Of a DNA stretch of 64,000 nt, positions 25,901 to 40,000 are shown piece by piece. Under the pieces are notes generated by a model, which had not been told where the DNA came from, searched no databases, and was given only the letters and a program-made list of their open reading frames with translations. The DNA lies in contig PTEX01000054.1 of NCBI GenBank assembly GCA_003342815.1, positions 4,306,546 through 4,370,545 of the forward strand, written 5' to 3'. The stretch's first letter is position 1. Every line of letters begins with the position of its first letter. The stretch comes from Eudromia elegans (Eukaryota; Chordata; Aves; Tinamiformes; Tinamidae). Both the position numbers and the translations under genes were made by a program.

Positions 25901-28900
25901 AAGGGCAGTCTGCTGCTATCTCTTCTTTCTGCCATGTGTCTATCTTCTGGAAATTCCAGAGTCTCCTTTGAGTAACTTAGCTATTGGCAAATACTGGCTT
26001 TGTGGTCTGCATTCGAAAACAATACCCCGAACCAAATAATCAGCCCCAAATCCACCCCATTCACAAATAGGTAGACAAGCTGTCCTTAAACATCAGCTGG
26101 TCGGTGCAGTGCTTCCAGAGCACATATATCTTCCCCAGGAAGGTGCTAAGGACTAAGGGTGTGGACAGATGGGCAGGAATGATTTGTAGGTAGCAGTTCA
26201 TTTGGATACATGCTAAGATGCCTTTGTGATGTGAATTCCTGAAGCTGCAGATGTTTTAAAGACAGACTAAGGTATTGCTGATACTTGTGAATTTTTTCTG
26301 TCCTGCAGCTAGCTGGAGATCGGTTCAAAATAACATCCAACTCCTGCTCTGCTGAGCATCAGAGAAATCCCAAGAGTTCCTAAATTTGCCAGAGGTATGA
26401 AAAAGAATTATTAGGAACACTGTTAGAAAAGCCAGGGCTGAATAACCCATTTGATTCACTTGGCAAGGCCCTTGTGTGTTCATTCCAAGTGTGCGCTGCA
26501 AGGGGAACTGGCTATCAGGCAGTAGCACCAGTTTGGGATTATGGAGCTCTGTACTGTCTTTTCAGTTTCAGCAAACTCACCGGATTACAGAGCTTACCCG
26601 ATATGAAAATGAGCCTAGTTTTCCCTACTCATCCTTGAATATCATTGAGGAGGCTGTGAGCAGTGAGAACTCCACCTGTTAGGCTTAGGAACATAATCAG
26701 CACGTTCTCCTCCAGGTGGAGAACCAAGCCATCCTGGCAACTTCAGATGACAAGGCAGGAAATGGCACTTTGAAGGGTTCCACCCCCAAATGAAGCAAGG
26801 GCTCCCAAGGCCCTGTTGCAGCCAGGCTCTGCAGTTTCTCGCCAATAGAGCAAGCAAAGAGCTCACTAGATTCACAGAGGTGCACGTGGTTCTGCCCAGA
26901 TGGGACCTGGAAGCCGTGGTCATCCAGAGCAGGCCACAGCTCTGAGCGCTGCTGAGGCACAAACTGCATCTTTGCAGCAACCAGACTTACAGGTTCTCAA
27001 AATACTGTTCAGTCTAGAGGAGCCCAAAGCAGTTTCTGAGGACATGATTTTTCCTTTGACCAAAGGTCTGCATCTCCCACTTAGCCTGAGGCATCTGCTA
27101 GTTTAAAAGCCAGCTTGGGTGGGTACTAGTTTGTCCACTTTACCTATGATGTTGTGAAATCCCTACAACCTACGAAGGGAACTTGTGGGGAAACTGATTT
27201 TGAAAGCTCTGCTCCCATGGGGTAGTCTGGTTTTGGTTCACTGCCTTTTCTCCAGGTTTTGCTAGAAAACTCTCAGCAGCTCCAACTCCATCTTGTGTGG
27301 TTTGGTGGTCTCCTTGTAAGAGACAGTTTGGTACTCTGAACATTTACAGATAGCACTAAGCCCTATTTGCAGCTGATGTCTTTGGGTGTTTTAATGCCTA
27401 AAGACTGCAACAAAAATCCACACGTGTAGCAAGACCTGAACCTGTAGGCTTGTCTATGGAGTGTCTTCCACCATACCAAAGGCACGTCATCACCTTGGTG
27501 CTTCGTTTAGGACCTCAGACGAGTCCAGAAAGAAGATGTGGCAAACAAGAAGGCGAAACCTTGCTTACTGCACCAGGTGCTTCATCTCAAAGCAGCTGCC
27601 ACATGCCACACCAGGATGACTTCAGCTGCTCCATATGGAGCCATCTGCAACCCCCGTGTACATAAGCTTTGATGTGGGTCACCTGTGGTGGACTCTATGT
27701 AAGGTAGAAGAGGAGAGCTTATTCCTTGGGTGTGAGGCAGCATTACACAGAGACAAGAGTGTACAATCCCTTAAGGTAAGAGCTTGGGAGCGAAAGTATT
27801 CTTAGTGGTTTGAGTGTTGTCTGCTTATTTCAGATACTGAAGACATATTTCAGAAAGCATTTGATAGAAACTATAAACAAGGCTGTGGCCTTATTTATGT
27901 TTCTGGGGCAATTTCTCCTGTGTATGTGCAGTTATAGCATGGGAGAAAGCATACATGGGTTTGCTCAAAAGCAGGAGAAGCAGCCGTAGCCTGGAGAATA
28001 GGCAAGGTTGGCTTAGTAGGCTCTTTATTCCAGAGATTAAGTATCCAGATGAATTGTGAGTTCTGAGAGGTCCTGTTATGAATGTGTTAATGCAGTAGTT
28101 AAGTGAAGTTAAGCAAGATGGAAGGGGACACAATATTGTTTTAATCTGGTCACCTCAAACCACAAGTGACCTCTGTTTTGAAGGAATTCACTCTAATGTT
28201 ATATAAGCTCAGTTTGCTCTCAAAGCAAACAAAAGGCTTGGCTTTTCTGGGTTGCAATGTAGCACTTCTTGTCTGCCCTGAATTCACTTAAATTTAACAT
28301 AATCGCCCTGTATTCTTAATGCTTCTGTGAGACTACCGTGTTGCTGGCTCAGCAGTAATGGTGCGAAGTTGAAAGAAGTTAATCGTGCTGTGCAGCTCAA
28401 CGCCTTGTGGTTTATTATTAAAAATAAAGACAAGTACTCTGCTATTTTATCTCTAATGCACAGTTAACTTAATTCCTAATCCTCTAAAAAGGCGGTGTTC
28501 TTCCTAACGTTTTCCTTTAGCTTCTGCCTTGCTTTCAAGTTGCATATGAAACTTAAAAGCCAAAATGCTCAGTATGAGGATGCTGTAACATAGTCGTGCA
28601 TACGTCGGTTTTCATTTGCTTTAGTTCGAATATTCATTGAGTTTTCCCAGTATTGGAGTGCCTGGCTGGTGTTAATTTTTAGGGGGCTGCTTTCCTGCTC
28701 CTCTTGTTCATGATATGTGTCCACTGATTTGTGGTGTCTTTTTAAATAGATATATGAGGACCGATGCAATGCGAGCTTGACTCTCTGCTTTAAATGTTGG
28801 TAACTGCAATACTTCTTTCTCTTTGGCTGCTTGTTCTTAGCCTGGCTTCCCCCTCTTCCTCCCTCATTATTTTCATAATTCCTTGCTGGATCTGACTGCT

Positions 28901-31900
28901 CAAGGACTTGCTGAGGACTTGTGGGCGGCTCTGTGGTGCAAGTCAATCAAGTTGCCTGAAGCAGCTGGTTTTCTGCCATGGTGATGGCTTCCGTTCTCTG
29001 CAGTTGGTGGCAGTGCAAGGGTGTTTAACAGATGGGCTTCAGCTGTGGACTTGTGACCCAGCCATGTTTTCACTTGTGAAAAGCCTCATCTATTCTGGGT
29101 CTGGGAGCTTGGGGCACAAGCTCCACTAGTGCATTTTTCTAAGCTGCAGGTAGGCATTAGGGTGCCATTGAGCTGGAACATTAATTTTACCACCCTGTTC
29201 TTCTGGGTCTGTTTAATTTTGGACTAATTTTAGCCTCCTGAAACCCTCCTGCTTTACAAATACCACCCCCTTGTTCATCTGCCTCTATTCAGCTACCTAA
29301 ATAGGATTCCTGCATCTACTACACTTATCCTGTAGAATCAATGTGATAATACTGATTTCTGGCTTTTGACCTTAATCTGAAACTTTCCTTGGCTTCAAAG
29401 CAGCTTTGTTAAACTCCACCCTAGACCTTTAACCCCTGTTTGTGATATTACATGAATTCTCAACCCCTTAGAAGCAGAGGTGTTGGGTGATGCTCCCACC
29501 TCTTTTAATAGTCTCCTAATGCTGATATAAGGAAACTTGCAAAGCTGCAAGCCTCAGATTTTTGGAAGTGGTTAGTCATGTGGCTGCTTAGCTATGGTGT
29601 TTGGGGGAAAGCTAAGCATGGACAAGCAACTATGTGAGGCTCTTAATTTTGGGGTTCAGGCTTAAGACTCGTTTTAAACTTTGTATTTTTTAATGGTCTC
29701 CCCCAGCTCCTTTTCCAGTAGACTGATTCCTCTCTCCTAACCTGCCTTTGCTGGTCTGCACAGGGCTGTGGTGGGCAGGAGGGTAGGAGGCTACAGCTAC
29801 TGCAATTCCAGCCAAAGCTTTCAGTGGAGTCAGAGTTCCGTGGAGGAAGGAGCGAGTTGGAGTCTGGGCCTCTGAGGAGCAGCTTCATCTCTTGGCTCTG
29901 GTGGGACTCCTGTTTCTGCTAAAAATTTGCCGTAAAAATAGCTGTTGTGGTGCAGAAGGCCACCCCAACTATTTGGTGCGGGGCAGAGAAGAAGTTGAGA
30001 GGAGTTTCCCTTCACACAATCTGCTGGTGTAGGCAGCTTCATGTTCTGCTTAATTCTGCAATTGTCAGTGTGGAAGAATATTTTGCTTATGCCATGGCAG
30101 CTGTAAGATGCTTCCTTGGTTTGACAGCTTCTGCATCACCACTCCAGTCTCATTGCATAAATGCATTTCACTTTCAATATCAACATTTCACTTTTCTTGA
30201 AATCCAGACCTGTAACATGAGCAAGGAGAGGAAAACCATGAGGAAGCAGCAGGCTAGGAAGCTGTGTCTGGGAATGCTATCATGAGGCTGCAAGAAGGAA
30301 GGTGGGATGGGGGAGATGAAGGTGGAAGTCATTGTCTTCACCTGAAACTGCATCCCTGGGCAGCAAACTTGTAGGCCTGCTATATTCTTATTGTTTGTTT
30401 GTTTTGTTTTATTTTATTTTTCCCCTTTGCATTTGTGGCCTGTAGCTTAGGATGTAAGGAAGGGAGGGCAGAACCCTCTGCCTCTTGCCAAGAAAAGGCA
30501 AGGAACTTGTTTTCCCTCTTATGGCAGAAGAGAACATATGACTAGTTGGCTCTTGTTTTGGGGCAGTATATATTGCTATTGATGCTAAAACAGATGAAAT
30601 TCCACGCTTCCTTAGCATAATCTACACAGACCAAGGTGTGAGAAAATGGGTCTAGGTCTTGCATGCATCAGGCTGCAGCTGTAGTCTGCCTGGTATTCTG
30701 TAGTCCAAAATCCTGCCTGGGTTTGTGCTTGGTGGTTGTGCTTGGTGGTTGGTATTGAATCTTTTTCTCTTCAGTTTTGCTGGGTTTGTTTGTTGCCTTT
30801 TTAGTGTATATTCATCAGAGACCAGATGAAAATAATGCCGAGAATGGATGGAGAGAGAGAAGTATAGCTAGTAAAACTGCTTGGGTCTGCACAGCCTTAG
30901 ATATTGCTTGACCAAGAAATAAACAAAAAATTCTATCCTTTGGGGCAATTTATATCTGATGGAAGACTTTTTTTTTTAAAGTGGTAAATATACAAATGTA
31001 TTTTTCCCATAAGTAAAAAGGATTAATTGGTCCTTTCCCTTGGTCAATGCTAGCTGTTGAGGTAATGAACAGCGTGGGAGCAGGAGCTCTTGGGAGGCCC
31101 AGTCCTGGCCTGCGGCTGGCTCCGCACCTGCAAACAACCATCTCCCCAGCCTGGGGCTCTGCCTGCAAGCTCAGCAAGTGCCAGTGCAAGCTAATTGATA
31201 AACTGTGGCTGTGCAAGTGCTTTGCAAGGCCAAGGATCGAACCAGCTCTGCAGCTTGGTCTGGATGAGCACCCGCCTGGGTAGAGAAGCCAGGGAAGGGG
31301 TTCTGAATGGGGGCTCTCATTGTGACTACGGTCACATCATCAAGCAGAGACGTGCCCTTGCAGCAGCATTGCTTCGTTTTGCCCACGTTTGCTTGAAAAA
31401 TGGAGCTTGCGAAGGTTTTCTTTCTCGCGGTAGCTTCTCATGCATTTTTAAAGTCTTCCTCGGAAAGCACCTGAGGGGCAGAGGCTGGTATAACTTAGCA
31501 TTGGTCGTGGAAGTGAAGCTTTGCTGCACATTGGGGCAGCAGCAGAGCAGAGACCCTTTTGAGATGTTTAACTTAAGATGCTTAAGTTCCCAAGCACTAA
31601 CTTTGGCAAATTCATAAGCTCTTTCCCATCCATCTGGAAGAGCTGCAGTACCATGTGCAGCAGTCTTTTCTTGTCTTAACTGTAAAACGTGTAAAGTTCG
31701 CCACGTCCTAGGACATAATTTCCATAGACTGCAATCCCCATATAATGAGGTGTCTTGTGGCTTCAGCTGAGTTGCAAGTTTAAAATGCTGAAAACCTCGA
31801 TAAAGGGAGGAAAATATCCCAGAAACTACTGCTAGCTACGTAAGCTGAGTCCTCTATATACAATTTCTAATATGTGCTCTAATATGCTAATAAGTACAGT

Positions 31901-34900
31901 GTTATACTGTCCAGCTAAGTTAAAACTAACTTAAAGCTCTATTTAATGGTTCTTCAAATTATTGAGATGAGGATAAACACAGGAAAAATAACAGCAAACA
32001 GGTGGTCTGTACTAACTAGGCAAACAGGAGTAAATGATGATTTGGATGCAGTGCTGTTGCCCGTTGAAGTTATCCAGCAATTTAATAAGCTCCAGGAGCA
32101 TAAATTCCTTCGGGCCCTGTCTAGCAGTGCACTCTGCAAATGGATTTAATTGAGTTGTAATGAGGCTAGTTACAGGCAACTGTGTCCCTTGCACGCAGCT
32201 TGCAGCAGGATGAGGATCCCAGTTGAGTGGGATGTCTGCTAGAGGATTGCTTTAAAAATAAGCCCAGTTTTTATTTTCCCATCACCAGAATGCCATCTGA
32301 ACACCTTATCTATGCTTTTAATGTTACTTAGGACTTGAAATGCTGCTTCCAGCAAGTGAGCAACTAATGAGGAGCTACTTGAACACAACCAGCCATGTAA
32401 AGTTTATATTCTAGTGCTTTAAATATTAATTTCTGAGGTTAAGTGAGATTATTGTGAAAAAGGCTGTTTTTATTCCTAGCGCTGTTTAAACCTTGATGTT
32501 TTAACGAGCAGCAAGTAATTCCAAATGTTTGTTTAGTAGTTAATTTGGCCATAGGTCTGGGTGATGCTGCCCAAGATAACTGGGCTCTGGTTACGTCCCA
32601 TCCCGAAGGAGAGGGACCGGTAGAATCTCCTGCCTCTGAAGCAGTGCGGGGGGACCTGGCGTAGCAGTGATGATAACTTGCTCCACCATGAGCTTTTCTT
32701 CCTGAGATGCTTCCTCTGCAGATGAGAAGCATGTTTTGGTGAAATGCATGAATTTCCACTCAAAATATGATGGGAAAAGTGGCATTTGAAGCTTCTATAG
32801 AAGAAGTCACTGAGACTGCGTCCTGCGTATCAAACTCCTCCTCGCTGTGGGCACTGGCCTTGTCCAATCCTATTTTACTTGCCCTCAGGCTTATATATAA
32901 ATCTCTACTGAAATACAATGCTATGATTACTGTCTAACTATTTTTAAATAGGTTGAAATGACCTATCAATACTTAATAAATGGAGATAACTGAATATTTT
33001 ATTCATGGTTTTTGAAAGCTTCAGCTCTTTCTATTTGGATATCAATTAGCGTTTGCTTTTAAACAGAATTCAGAGTAGCAGCGTTCAATTCACTTACTCT
33101 AAATTAGATGGCAGTATGTTTCACTTAATATAAATTGTGTGTGATTACTTACAATCAGTTTAAATCAATAAGTTTGTGATGGATTTTTACCCTGTGCTGT
33201 GGTTACCCAGTAATAAATCCCTTGTTTAGTCCAGAAGGCATAGCTTCTTTTGGCAGCTTTCCATGCATTTCAGTAATGAGTGTTGGATGGGCACGGTTTT
33301 AACAAATCAGCATTTAAGGGAAAAAAAAGTCCCTGTAGAGGATAAACACATTAAAAAAAATCAATTTAACTCAACCAACCCCAGCTTAAATGAGGAGAAA
33401 ACTCAGTTTGCGAGAATCCTAGAGGCGCTTTCTTAGAGCAAAAACTTATGCACCCTGGCCTAATAATACGAAGAGGGATTTGGGATATGTTGCTTGTGGT
33501 TTGATGGTGGAAGCTTCCCCATAACACTGCAAAAATCGTGGAAGAAACGTGCCAGATATAATTTTCCTACAAGACTGTCAGTCACAAGCTGGTTTGCCTT
33601 GTTCTGTAGTCACGCTGCCTATTGGCAGAAGATGCCACGTACAGAATTAACCCGGCGTTTTCATCGTGAACTTTACAGACACGCAGGCCTTGATGATGAG
33701 ATTCAGTCTCATCATAAAACACATGCGATGGTTTTCACATGGGCTTGGGTTATTTGAGGAGCTGGTGGCAACCATGGAGTCTCTGAGGCCAGAAGGGTGC
33801 CCAAGGGCCACTTGGCAGTGTGGAATGCCCTCAGTTCTGGCACAAAGTAGCAGCAATTTGGGGCTCTTGCTCTTTGGTGGTAGGAAGCGTTCAGGGTTGA
33901 GTGTTCTGGTCTGGCTTCTCTGGTGTGTCACAGGTGGATGGCCTGGCCCTGACCCATACTCCTTCTTCAGAAACATATTAGTCTCTCCAGTTGAGGGATT
34001 AATTTGCATTTAGACTAAATACTCTAGTACCAAATAGTCCCTCTGATGCCTGACCTTGCTCTTCCAGCACTAGCCTTGATGCTGCTGAAGGGGTGCATGT
34101 TAATCACGTGACCTAGCCAAGGTATTAGTCCCCCCGGTGTTCACAGCATGGGTGACTGCTTGTCGACTACATAATTTATAAATTCCTGTCTTGCACTGTG
34201 TGTCTTAGCCATTAGCGCTGCTTAATAACATTCTTCTGTACAAGTCCTTCCTGTGGTCCTTAAGCTTGGAAATAGTTACGGGGTGAGATTCCAGTAATGC
34301 ACCTTTTTTTTTTAAGGCCAAATATTGATTTGCATTCAAATCTTATCAGTTAACAAACATGAGGGCAATCGAAATCCAGAGTCCTAAAGAACTGCAGCTG
34401 ATTGCTTGTATTCAATGGCCGCACCAGGCTGTGGTCCAAGAGCAGTACGTATCACCTCGTGGAGAGCAAGGTTTCACTCTAAATACATCCCTTAGCAAGA
34501 AGTTGGCCTTTCCTCACGACAGCACCTCTCAGTCACTTTGATATAACATCATTTGCCTTTATTTGGTAGGCAAGACTTTTTTTCCATTTTTTTTTCTAAA
34601 AATGAGTAGTTTAATGATGATCTGTCGTGCAGCGAGTGGTGTGCTTTGGAAGGCTCGCAGTTGTTTTGCTAGCGATCCTGACTCCTTGGAGAGGTGTGTG
34701 TTTTTCCATGCAGCGTTGTTGGCGTGCATTTGGGAGTCCTGCGCTGTGCACGTTTCGTGCTGCTTTTCCAAAGCTTCTCGTGGTTGATGTCACACTTCAG
34801 TAGTGCTCCCAAGCTCTGGGTGTATTCTACCGTTGATGATTTCCTTTTGAAAAGGAAACCAAACTAAACTGTGCAAATCAAGGTCTGCTCCATGTAGATA

Positions 34901-37900
34901 CGGAAGGTAGAGGAGTTTTGCCCAAATCGCTGACATCTGTTCTCTTGCATGTTACAAGAAGCAATGTATCTCTTCACTCTTCCTGCTCTAGATTGGGACA
35001 GCTCTCTAATACTTGGGGATGTTTTTCTGTCCAGAAACAGGGATCTGGTAGCCAGATTGAAAGGGTCTCTTCCAGGGAAGGTTTCTGAAGCAATTGCAAC
35101 TGCCACCTGAATTTCTCAGAGCACGCTTCATCTTTTGGGCTGCCCATAGCAAAGAAGTGTCTTTCTATTTCAGTCCACCTGCAAATCTGTTGCTTCAGGC
35201 AGCTGCCCAGAAGCTTCAATTGAGAAAGCTTCCCTTTCTGGACATGCAACAAAGAATTTCACTTTTATAAGCTTACACAGAATGATTAATTACCGTGTCA
35301 AACCACATAATACGTACCTAGGGTCTAAAGTAGCCTTGTTTCACTGTAGAGAGCAGCTTTCAGAAACCTTCTCTTTGGGCTTGAGGGAACTCGGAGGGAG
35401 CTGGCAAGCCCGCTTTTCCCAGCTATAAACTGCACTTTTAACGTTACATGCTGGACGGGTGCAGCTTTCTGCTGAATCCTTGTTTTGTACTTTTTGGCAG
35501 GGGTGGCACGAGGAGGTTCACTTCATCCTGCAGTTTGTGCGTGATGGGGAGCTGGCCACTGTCACTGGTAGCTGCTTCCTAAGATCCGTTTGTGGGAATC
35601 GCACCAGCCTTTCCCACCCTTGTAGCCTTTGGGGATTCATCGCTTCAGAAGAGTAATCCCCTGGGCTTTAAAGTCACTTTTGAGCTATTCCGTGGACATA
35701 ATTTAGGGAAGAAGGGTTTGTTAGCCTCATCTACAATCTTTGAGTATGTGTTCCAGAGCAATTGCACAAGAGCAGGTGCTGTGTGTGAGGGACCCTGGGA
35801 TCTTCTGAAGTTACAGGGTTCAAGTGCAACACAAGCCTTTGGTGGCAGTGCCTGAGGGTGTGCAGTTACCTCTAGCATATTTACCACATTCAAATGGGAC
35901 AGAGCAAAATGCCTCCAGATGAATATTCATCTGGCATGCAGCCACGCTCCTGCCTCTGCTTGGATTTTTATTGCTCAAGACCGTTCCTCCCAGTTCTCCA
36001 TACTGTTTTTCTTGCCTTGCTTTTGGGCGAGTATCTGTGTAAGCCCCTGTCTGCAGAGTTTTGCATAACGCTGTTAGCAAAATCGCTCCCCGGAGCCACC
36101 TACGCTGCTGCGGAAGCCTCTGGCTTGAGCAATCCCGCTCCCTTCCCTGGGAAGGGGTGATACAGGCTGAGCCTGCGACTGTTACTAAGCTTTCCACCAA
36201 GGAAAGATGATGTGTCTGTTGGTGGTTGCAGGTCTCGAATGGGGGAACACGCTTTCCTTCCCCCTCCACGCCATATGGAGCAGTGTGGAGCAGTGAAGCT
36301 GTCGCATCCATAAGCGCATGCAGTCACGTAAAGCTAGTGTTTAGCACCATAAAGCTGCTCATGGGAATTCAGGATTTGATATCCTCCCCCAGCCCGCGTG
36401 CTTTGAGGCACGTGGATGCCTCTGGTGTAGGTGTAGTTGAACACCTTGAGATTTCTTCGCCATTTGGGAGCCTGATTTGTCTAAGCCTCTTAAAGCAGCA
36501 AGTCCTTAGGAGGAGCTATTTTGGTGCTGCTGTATCACTACCCAAATCTTCTCTTGCTTGGGGAACTGTGCCTGCTGCTACAGCCTTGCCAAATACCTTA
36601 GGTGTGCAACACAGCTACGACTGATCTGTATCCCCGTGGATGTTTTGCATTTCAGTGTTGCAAGATTTCAGGGGGGAACTTCAACTTTCCTTTAACCTTT
36701 TGGCTCATTGGCTGTTTCTGGAGGAATCCCTGAATCCCAAAACAGCCTGAACCCTGACAGGCAACAAGGCTAGAATCAGTAGGAAAAAAACCCCTTCAGA
36801 GCAGTAAATGTCCTCGTTTCCTCTTAGGAAAAGCTGGTGGGTGCTGAATCCGAAGAGCAGAACGTGTCTCTCCGCCCTTTGCCTCCCCAGCAGGATGGGA
36901 GTGAAGGCTGAGGGGTGTCTGGCTCCTCCAGCTTGCGGCGAGAGTCACAAGCTGTGGTGAGTCAGCAGCCTGGGAAGCCAAAGCCTGTCTCCCCGAGCTG
37001 TTTCCTTGATGGGCAGCGTGGATTGGTGCGCAGAAGCTCCTTTCTTTCGCAGCCCCTGCAAGCCGGGAGGCCTCCACGGGCTGCCCTTTTAATGCTGAAC
37101 AAAGAATGGGCAGGGAAAGTGCTCAGTCGGGGCCAATCTGCTCATAAAGGAAATCCTTGGGGGGTTGGCCAACTGTGGCAATTCCAGCCCCATTTGCTGG
37201 GTGTGCTGCTGAGGAGTCAAGGCAGGGGCCCTCGGACCTCCCTCTCGTGTGCCCAACTCTCTTATCTCTTGAGGAGGAGCAGGAGTTTGCTTCCTCCCCA
37301 GCAGGCATTCTCACACCAGGCTATCTGCTGAAGAAAATAGCTTCCTTTTGCAGCTGTATTTTGCATATTTCTGTATGTAGCTTCTGCAGAAAAAAAACTC
37401 TATTTCCTGCAAAGAACTTCTGGTTCCTCTGGCAAGAAAGGACTTGTCAAATGTGCAGTCCTTTAACAAAGCAACTATTTTTGGAAATTTAAGGTTTTCT
37501 GGTCTCTAGAAGGTGCAGATATTTTATTTTTCCACCGTTCCCTATAGTTGTTGGAAGTTAAATTGCAAGTCTAATAGATGAAACTTGGCTTTAAACCATC
37601 CTTGTTAATTAAAATGTGAAGTTTCCCCTCCTCCCCTCCCTATGCCCTTGCCCTTGACTGTAGGGTGGTGATAGAAAGCTTTTTTAAAAGAGTGAAGGTT
37701 TAGGCAATGACCAGTGCACTGCTTGTGCCATTTTCTGCAATATAATCTGCGAAATTCTTGTAATATTTTCTGTTACTTATTTGCTTTTTGATCTTTTGTA
37801 GTTTGAATTCTATCTCTGCCCTCTGACTTCTAGAAAGGACTTTCTTTGTGGTTTCTGCTGCACTATGGCTTCATTTCAGCTGCAAGCTATTGGTATTCTG

Positions 37901-39948
37901 CATAGGCGCTTGGGTTCCTTGATAAGAAGAGAGCTCGGAACAGGAATGGACCTGGTGCTTAATAAAGGGGTTTTCAGGGAAACTGGGTGGTTTTGCTCCG
38001 AGACGATCAGATTTCTTTGTGTGGGCTGAGCTAATCTGAATCATTGTCCCCAAACATTCCTCACAGTAGTTTTTCCTCTAACAAGGGTGGCTTCTTAAGC
38101 TTGTGTTTTATAACACTCTGTGGATGTCAGGGATTGGTACCTGGGGCTTGTGCTATGGTCCTAGCTGGGCGTTTTCCTCTTGAACCTTCTGAGCCCGAGT
38201 TGCAGATGTCGGATGTAAATCCCATCATTCTGCTGAGTTCCTGGTACTGCTGCAGCATCGGTACCTACCAGTCGACTTGACTGCACCGTGGGAAGAGGAG
38301 CAATGATCACTATGGCTGAGCGCCTCCGAGTACCGTAGAGGACTTTGGGATGCAGACTGCAGTGTTTGTTTTAACTAGCCGATATATTACCTTATAGAAT
38401 CCTCTGCTAGTGCTTGGAAATTTTACAAGATTAAGTAGAACTCTTCAGTGATCTCTTCCCTTGCCTTGTTCCTGGGAAGGGAGAGCATTTAGGATCACCA
38501 GACTTCCATCATGACAATGTTTTAAACTGAGTAGTTGTTTGTTTCATTTTTTTTCCCTTTTCTTTCTGTTTTCTCGATACTTGAATTGGGCTGGCTCCAG
38601 CCCATCTTTTTAACAAAACCCTCCGTCTGGCGTGAAGGGCTGAAGGCATAATCACTACTTATTTAAATTCTAAAATTGCCTTTCAAATCGTACCTTTTCA
38701 TTTCTTTTGTGAGAGTCTTCTCTGGCCTTTTGAGGGATGAGCAAACACAGTTTCAGTATTGCGGTTTATGTAAAACGCTCCAAATGGCTCCCTGTGGTCT
38801 TAACACACAATTTACATAATCCTAAACCATGACATTAGCAGAGTAACTTCTGACTGCTTAACTACGCTCAACTTTTTTCGAAAGCAGCATCTAGGGAGTG
38901 TTGTCTGTCACCAGGAGGGTGCACGGGAGCTTGACCCATGGCCAAGCCTTGGAGATGAGGGGCCACCACTTCCTAGAGGGGATTGAGAAGGCGAGAAGAG
39001 CCCCTCTGTTTGCCCCTTCCCTTCCCGCACGGTCGCCTGAGAGTGGCAAGATGCTTCAAGCCCCTTCTGCTTCCATCCGTGGCACTTGTTTTTGCTCTTT
39101 CAGCCCGTGGTCTCTTCTGGTTGGTGTTCTCCAGAGCTGGCTCCGGAGAGTCAACAGCCTCTTGGTATTTCATTGCGTGGGCAGATCCATCTCGGGGCTC
39201 GCCGTGTACTGCCGCATCAATCAGAGAGGCGAAATGAGTGCGCTACGGAGGAAGGTCTGCTCTGTGGTTATACTGCCTTATTACCCGATGTGTTGCTCTC
39301 GGGAAAGTATGGGGAGCCTTTTCTCTGTTAAAGACTCTATAGGGCTTTCAGATAACCCTGACAAGCAATACACTAAAACACACAGTTGTATTTTTTTTTC
39401 CCCACTTATGTTGCTATTGAATAATTTTGCTCTGGGCTTTATGAAATAAGGAGGAAGCTGTAGTTGGTCCAAGGGCTGCCAACTCATCACATCTGTTTGA
39501 CAGACTAATAAGCTTTCTCACAGCAATGTCTACAAAGCTGATTCAGGTAGAACTGCTGTGGTGTTATTCAGTTCTGGGCCTGCAAAGCTCTCCCAGCTGT
39601 GCTAGCCGTTGCACAGCAGCCCTGTCTTCTCCCAAACTTTGATTACTGCAGCAGCTTTTGCAGGGGAATGGCCAGAAAACTGTCTTGAGCAGCTGTCTGT
39701 CCTGCTGCTTAAGGGGAAGCGAACAAATGCAATTTTGTATAATGTTTGAAATTTCCTGGTGCGAAGGAGCTCTGTCCTGGGAGCCACGTGAATCCTTTTG
39801 AAAACGGTTTGGCTTTTTTGGTTTTTCTTTTTGCTTTTTAGAGAGGCTTGGGTGGACACAAAGCACTTCAGAACCAGCAGAGCTATGCAGCGGTAGCAAT
39901 CCACAACTTGTGGGCGAGGGGTTACACTCTGAAATAGCAGTTGGCAAT
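22903..39948. other. Long gene-free stretch
   Basis: I recognise no gene over these 17 kb. Local items: a GC-richer zone at 23500-24480 without CpG-island density; T runs at 23769 and 24506; a TTTTG/TTTTA simple repeat at 30395-30422; an exact 13-base tandem duplication (TGTGCTTGGTGGT) at 30724-30749; and an AT-rich block with several TAAT cores at 32930-33200. Open frames up to 163 codons (35820-36311, minus) show no family motif and overlap frames on the other strand. Confidence 0.55.
30724..30749. repeat. 13-bp perfect tandem duplication
   Basis: TGTGCTTGGTGGT occurs twice with no gap, which looks like a recent slippage event. Confidence 0.85.
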
Positions 39949-40000
39949 GGACCGGGTGACCTCTAGAGGTTCCTTCCAACCTTAAGCATTCTATGATTCA
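39949..40000 (+). mobile_element. CR1 LINE 3'-end fragment
   Basis: GACCTCTAGAGG, TTCCTTCCAACC and the terminal ATTCTATGATTC are the hallmark 3' end of avian and reptilian CR1 elements, here in + orientation with a single copy of the terminal ATTCTATG-type repeat. CR1 copies are usually 5'-truncated; the part to the left (from about 39865) may be more of the element but is too diverged for me to claim. Confidence 0.85.

Noticed and set aside
35820-36311. 163-codon minus-strand open frame
   Set aside because: No motif, splice context or conserved-looking composition; overlapping frames occur on the other strand.
38898-39449. 183-codon open frame on the + strand
   Set aside because: No recognisable domain, ordinary intergenic composition, and competing frames in the same place on both strands.
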